Source: Trema orientale (Eukaryota; Streptophyta; Magnoliopsida; Rosales; Cannabaceae). From it: a DNA stretch of 64,000 bases. How positions within the stretch are numbered: position 1 is the first letter of the stretch; each line of letters begins with the position of its first letter. Position numbers and translations under genes: made by a program. Where the stretch lies: contig JXTC01000001.1 of NCBI GenBank assembly GCA_002914845.1, forward strand, positions 5,179,993 to 5,243,992, written 5' to 3'. This document shows, piece after piece, positions 58,880 to 64,000 of the stretch. The notes below the pieces were generated by a model. It did not search any database. It saw nothing but the letters and a program-made list of their open reading frames with translations, and was not told where the DNA came from.

Positions 58880-59060
58880 AGAATAAAGTATTGTACAGAT
58901 GTACATTATTGCTGTTTGTGTCCGTCTGTGTATAAAGCTGTGTTTAATTACTGCAGTTGTAGATGTGAAGATAGCTTTTTAACTATTAATACAAAATTCT
59001 TTGCTGTACGGGAACATAACAGGAATGTAAATATGTTTGAATGTAATAAAAGGGTCTGCT
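58880..59060 (+). other. 3' untranslated region and poly(A) signals of the TCP11-like gene
   Basis: AATAAA at about 58882-58887 and AATAAAA at about 59045 lie 30 and 190 bases after the stop. T/G-rich downstream sequence supports cleavage in this stretch. Confidence 0.5.
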
Positions 59061-59217
59061 TTAATTCTGAGTTAGCTTTGTAGCTTCAAGTTTCTACCAA
59101 TTTCGTTTCTGCAAAATTGATAGTTTATCTCTTCGGCTTTCGTAAGTTTGACAAATATTTTCTTGGAACATATCGATAGAATTTCTCCTCAACCTAGTTT
59201 AGTCAAATATATATATA

Positions 59218-59310
59218 AGTTGTTAATCCAGTAGATATTTTTTTTTACTTATGTGTAGGTATATTTTTTAAATTATTGGACCGTGATCGTATAGCATTAA
59301 TATTATTTTT
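59218..59310. mobile_element. MITE family A, copy 5 (partial)
   Basis: TTAATCCAGTAGATATTTTT, ACTTATGTGTAGGTAT and the following block match the left end of the family. The right end is not found. Confidence 0.45.
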
Positions 59311-59319
59311 TTATTTTTT

Positions 59320-59990
59320 AATATAAAAATATATGTATAATAAATTTTTATTGACCAAAATAATATCTATATATAGATTAAAAAAAAATAGTTACAGAAT
59401 TGATGCCCATATATATTTCTCTATTATAGAAAAATTGATCGGCTTTGGTTTATATGTCTCCGTTCAACCTGCTGATTTTCTTTTCCTTTTTTTTTTTTCT
59501 AAATCATTCCACTCATTTCTTTTATTATTATTATTATTATTTTATTTAAAAATCTCTTGCTGAGTTGAGTTTAAAACTTAACATACAGGTGTCCGAAAAA
59601 AAAATCCTACTGTTACACGTGTCAAGAGAGAAAATGAGAACACGTATTATCGAACATTTATTTTGCCTTTTATACCATTGTCTCTAATTTTCTTTTTCTC
59701 TGAATCCAAGGCTAAATTGGTATTTCACAGTAACTTTTTTTTGGGTTCCCTTTTAATATTGCTTTGAAAGACACGTGTAAAAATGACCATCTACGTTAGT
59801 TTTTTCATTCTTAAAAGTTTGTTTCTATTTTTGAAAGAAAAATAGGAAGATTCTGCTATAGAACTCCCCAAGAAAAATAAGTTATTTTTTGATTAGGTTG
59901 AGTAATCTGATAAATTAACTACTCGCTTTTTTTTTTTTCCTTTTTTTTTTTTTATAAAATCAAATTTTGCTCATGGTTGTTATAAAATCA
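59320..59990. other. intergenic AT-rich stretch
   Basis: T runs and a TTA microsatellite near 59521-59540. No genes recognised. Confidence 0.4.
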
Positions 59991-59996
59991 ATTATT

Positions 59997-60166
59997 GGCC
60001 CGTTTGGGATAATTTTTACTTTTTGAAGTAAAAGCTCAAGAAGATCTTCTTGAAAAAGCTAGTGGATCCATGCTTCATTAAAAATATCTTTTAAATAATT
60101 CATTTAAATACTCCAAAAGTAACTTTTGGGCTCCAAAAGATCTCTGGAAGCCATGCTAAACAGGCC
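59997..60166. mobile_element. hAT-type MITE
   Basis: Ends GGCCCGTTTGGGATAATTTT and, inverted, GGCCTGTTTAGCATGGCTTC. Subterminal copies of CTCCAAAAGTAACTTTTGGG mirror TACTTTTTGAAGTAAAAGCT. No clear duplication. Confidence 0.5.
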
Positions 60167-60193
60167 CTATATATATATATATATATATATACT

Positions 60194-60738
60194 CTAGTTA
60201 ATATGGCATGTGCCTAAGGCGCGTGTCCCGTTTAATTTTTCTTTTTCATTTTTTCAGATGATCCCAAAAAATTAAAATATGTATAGAGTTTTAAATCAAA
60301 AAAAAAATTTACCGCAGGTAGAAATAAACTAACAAAGTCTACATATATGTTAAGTTATTTATTAAAATGTATAACTGACAATATAACTTAACCTTCTTAA
60401 TTTGTATAAATGATATTTAGAAAAAATAAAAAATTTTAAAAAAAAATAAAAAAACGTGTCAACGGCTGATGCTTATTAAACAGAAAGAAAATTATATCTT
60501 AAATAAAATAAAATTAAGAAAAAAAACAGAAGTTGCATCGTGTCTTAGGTAGAGGGAAGGTGAAGGCTTCAATCCCAAAACATAACTATTCGCTTTTATT
60601 TACTTTTTGAAAAAAGACAAAACTAAGAATTACCAAATTAGTCTTATTTTGTTGAAATTCAAAAAAAAAAGCAAGGGTATAAAAGGAAAGCAAAAAAAGT
60701 TGAAGTATAGCTGCTTATTGAGGCTTATTATATAGAGA
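60194..60738 (-). mobile_element. second Helitron-like element
   Basis: On the minus strand it begins TCTCTATATAATAAGCCTCA, preceded by A, close to the 5' end of the element at 2391-3161. It ends with a GTGCCTAAGGC-type stem then AACTAG. The base after CTAG is A instead of T, so the 3' border is uncertain. No coding sequence. Confidence 0.45.
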
Positions 60739-60894
60739 TAGATATACATTTTAACAGTGTGGAACATTATATTTTTATGGTGTTTTTTTTTTTTTCTTTT
60801 TTTGTTGCAATTAATAAAAAGTGGTGGTCTCTATTTCTTTTTTCTTTTTTACCTGTACTTTCAACTTTTTAGTTCTTTACCCTTTTCTTTTAAA

Positions 60895-61020
60895 TTATAT
60901 GATGTTGATTAATAAGTTATAACTCAATTTGTAGGATTATATGATGTTGATTAATAAGTTATAACTGAATTTATAGGATTCAAGTAGATTTTATTAAATT
61001 ATAGTAGATTTTATTAAATT
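60895..61020. repeat. two short tandem duplications
   Basis: ATATGATGTTGATTAATAAG (with TTATAACT following) occurs at about 60897 and 60939. GTAGATTTTATTAAATTA occurs at about 60985 and 61005. Confidence 0.9.
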
Positions 61021-61299
61021 ATCTAACCCATAAATATATACTAGTCTACGACTATATCTATTACTACTATAGAAAAAAGAATGTAATAGGGAAATGAGCC
61101 TTATTTTAGCTGCTTGGTTTAATATATTATTATTTTCCTGTTTTAGACCTCAGTTTTTGAATCACTGTCATAATAGCCCATTAAGGTCCCATTTGGTGAC
61201 CCGAACTATAGGTGGGACTATGGGATTCGACTCTTTTATCTAATTTCATGTTTGAGCCCAAGGGAGATTGGATAAAAGAGTCCGCTCTCCTTTTTAGTC

Positions 61300-61740
61300 T
61301 CAAGAAAAATTCATAAATACCCGTTTTCAAAATTATATTTTCATAAATACTCATTTTTTATTTTTATTTCATAAATACCCTTTATTTATATCCGTTTTTA
61401 GAAAAATGTAGGTGACTACTGATTTACATATGAAATATATACCGTGGTCTATATTTTATGAATAAAAATTGCACTAAAAATTGACACACATTTTAAAATG
61501 TATATCATAAGTCAAGTTTATAATAAGAAAATGTAAACCGTGGTAAACATCTACATTGTAAATATATACCATTCATATTTTACACATGAAATATGTACCT
61601 CATGGATAAAATTTACATTGTAAATGTGGACCATTCATATTTTGCATATAAAATGTGGACCATAAAAATGATTATTTTTGAAAGAAAAATTTAAAACGAG
61701 TATTTATGAAAAGCAAGTTTTAAAAGGGGGTACTAGGCGT
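61300..61740. mobile_element. foldback element with repeat-filled centre
   Basis: The left arm (AGAAAAATTCATAAATACCC, TTTTCATAAATACTC) and the inverse of the right arm (AGAGAAATTTACGCC, TTTTCATAAATACTCG) form imperfect inverted ends. TTTAGYC flanks both sides as a possible duplication. The centre repeats GTAAATRTGGACCATTCATATTTT-type words three to four times. Confidence 0.45.
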
Positions 61741-61744
61741 AAAT

Positions 61745-62880
61745 TTCTCTTTAGCCCTCTTTTCATTGGACTAAATTATCCCAAATAGAGGGTGGGTTAA
61801 TTTAGTATCAGGCCCACCCGTTTTTTTTTTTTTTCTCTTTTTCTTCTTTCTTTCTTTATACTTTTTTTAATTAATATAAATATATATACATATTAACTAA
61901 ATTCCAATTTTCATTTTTTTCAACTAAAAAGTATATTTTATTTTTATATACTTATTTTTCATAAATAAATTAAAATCATATTATATTTTTTTTATTATTA
62001 TAAAAAAAACATAATTAGAACAAATACAGTATAATACTAAATATTATTATCCAAACCAATCTAATCTCATTTAATAGTTCAGACCAGTTAATCTCATTTA
62101 ATAGTTCAGACCAGTTCAATCTAATCTTGCATACCAAAGGAGCCGTACTGATTTATTTTATTTGAATGGAGTACTCACTTTATCAATTTGGGCCTAGCCG
62201 AAATGTTACAAATAAAGCCCGTCGTTGATAACAAATTTTTTTCTTTCCTTTCCTTTGATTTTCATGTTATTGTTGTTCTTTTTTTTTTTTTTCTCCTCTC
62301 GTAACCTTGTTGTTATAATCAATTTGTTTATGTAATATTATTTTTTTGTTTGACAAGCAAAGTTATTTTCATGCATTTTCTTACAATTGATGTATTTTCT
62401 TAACATTGATTTTGTTTTCCGATTTATGTCTTGTAATTTTTCTTTCTTTTTTTTTTTTTTTTTTTAAAATAGGGGTCAGTAATATAATACCGTGAAAAAA
62501 GTTCATACTTTTACTACTTTTATCAATTAATAATTAAAAACAAGAATGTAATTTGATTAATAAGTACGTGCCTAAGTACTGGTAGAAACAGAAACACGGA
62601 TGTACGTTGAGTTTGTTGCCATGTCTTCGAACTGCCTGGTTCTGGTTCTTTTTTTTTTTTTTTTTCGTGCCCCGTACAATGATTTATCTTTTTTGATTTT
62701 CCGTCTTTGTTTAATATGATATGTAATTAGTTAATATAGCTGGGCCGATTGTGAGCTGTGGAAGAATAATACGTGTTTGCTCTCTGTAATTTTTTTTCCT
62801 TATATGTTGTATCATCATTTTTACTTTATAAATATATCACAATTATAAATTAAAATAAAATACTTACTAGTACTCAATTT
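61745..62880. other. intergenic stretch with a 27-bp tandem duplication
   Basis: AATCTCATTTAATAGTTCAG (with ACCAGTT following) occurs at about 62062 and 62090. Otherwise T-rich sequence without genes. Confidence 0.6.
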
Positions 62881-62883
62881 ATA

Positions 62884-62998
62884 CCTCATTATGGATAATA
62901 GACTTTCACGTCTATGCTCGATGTGACTCGAATATAGGAGCGAGATCCTTAGTAGTGGGTGCTCTTATCACTTCAGCCAATTCACTTCGTGATTATTA
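62884..62998 (-). mobile_element. tRNA-derived SINE, second copy
   Basis: On the minus strand GGCTGAAGTGATAAGAGC (box A-like), then TATTCGAGTCACATCG (box B-like) and CATAGACGTGAAAG. It is the same order as the copy at 9745. Confidence 0.5.
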
Positions 62999-62999
62999 T

Positions 63000-64000
63000 G
63001 TTTTCCTAAACATTTTACGTATGTCATAAAATTATATTATGTCAACCTATGGTGAGCTGTGGTTCAACTTAATTTCGTCACACATAGCTTCACAATGATT
63101 AAAAAAGTTTTACACATGTTAGCTCTTCTATTTTTGCTCCTTTCTTAAGTCATTTTGTTTTTTCATAAATATATAATTATATTATATAAAACTTATAATA
63201 GAAAAGATGGTGAATAACAAAAGCAGCTAATATGTAATTAACTTGTAGGTCCTTTGGCAAAAGGATAAAATGACACATACTCAGGGACACGTATCTTTTG
63301 AAAAAGAAAAATACCAAAAAAAAAAAAAAAAAAAACAAAGCACGTTGCTAGTAAGTTATCAGTAGCTTTTTGTCTTTTTTCTGTTTCCAAAAAAAAATTC
63401 TTATTCACACTTTAGATTTCAACCGACTCAAATTTTTTTTTTTTTCAACCTCCATCTATTTATTTATGTATGTTTTTACTTTTTCTGTGATATCCTAAAT
63501 TCCCTAATAATACTCAAATTCTTCACATAATTAAAGAGCCAATAATAATATAATTGTATAACATTTGCTTTTATATACTAGTGTCATTTGTGTACTCAAT
63601 CTTAGTATCATATGATTATAAGAAAACCAAAGATGTATTTCGTTTTTTTAATAGCTCTAACTAAATTATGATACTAGTTATCATGTCTAAAACCTTGTAT
63701 GAAGTTGTATACCTTTGGCATTTGCATAACATGGCGTGCATAATCAAATAAAGTTGTCATAGAAAAATATTAGGAACACGTTAATTGTACCTTGAGCAAA
63801 GAGCATTTCATAAGAGAATACGTAAAAGCTCAGAATTGAGGTAAGTAACTTTACATCTGCAATGTAAGAATTATTTGTTTCCGTGAACTTGTAGACTCCT
63901 TGGATTATGTGAAAAATTGTATCTTTAATTCTGTTATGTCTGAAGCATACACATCTAAATATATTATTCTGACATACATGAGGTATGGACATGTGGTGTA
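63000..64000. other. intergenic AT-rich stretch
   Basis: No coding exon, repeat or element end recognised. The 82-codon minus frame at 63744-63992 shows no motif. Confidence 0.4.

Overview
This window is eukaryotic nuclear DNA from a flowering plant, almost certainly a eudicot. It is very AT-rich and has spliced genes with GT-AG introns. The one intact gene is a plant-type T-complex-protein-11-like gene. The rest is a dense graveyard of typical plant transposons: Ty3/gypsy Tat-lineage and Ty1/copia LTR elements, LINE fragments, MULE and hAT elements, Helitrons, SINEs and many MITEs. I saw no rRNA, tRNA, CRISPR array or operon. Two assembly gaps (5003-5212 and 16338-17070) are runs of N.

Layout. 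Positions 1-2200 probably hold the promoter and leader exon of a gene on the minus strand that continues out of the window to the left. From 2.4 to 30.4 kb the DNA is intergenic and built from nested transposons: a Helitron (2391-3161), a LINE fragment split by a copia-type solo LTR (4.08-6.5 kb), a cluster of MITEs and a SINE (8.1-9.95 kb), a decayed MuDR-type MULE (11.3-13.7 kb), copia LTRs (13.87-15.84 kb), a GC-rich hAT-like element beside the second gap, a long-hairpin MITE (20.1-20.46 kb), and a second LINE whose RNase H domain is split by a 3.7-kb MULE (24620-28293) and then by a 168-bp MITE.

Positions 30495-41572 are one complete Ty3/gypsy element of the Tat lineage on the minus strand. 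It has 5-bp target duplications, two LTRs about 96% identical, a tRNA-Asn primer site and a purine tract. Its gag-pol frame of 1922 codons is uninterrupted by frameshifts but carries 15 internal stops. Between integrase and the 3' LTR it carries a second gene on the opposite strand, with its own TATA box, a leader intron and three coding introns. That antisense gene would encode about 648 residues of the 'putative gypsy type transposon' (Transposase_28) kind, but is broken by one frameshift and one stop.

Positions 42.0-48.4 kb hold MITEs, a BRX1 pseudogene fragment, a truncated copia element (LTR, primer site, gag, start of pol) abutting an antisense sterol methyltransferase 2 (SMT2) fragment, and an inverted copy of the same LTR end. 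Positions 48.97-59.05 kb are the intact 11-exon TCP11-like gene (1172 aa), whose 2-kb second intron has taken up a hAT element and a MITE. The right end (59.1-64.0 kb) has more MITEs, a second Helitron and a SINE, and no gene.

Only the TCP11-like gene looks functional. The most unusual biology is the antisense spliced gene inside the Tat retrotransposon. Several insertions can be read exactly because removing them, with one target duplication, restores an open reading frame in the interrupted LINE.
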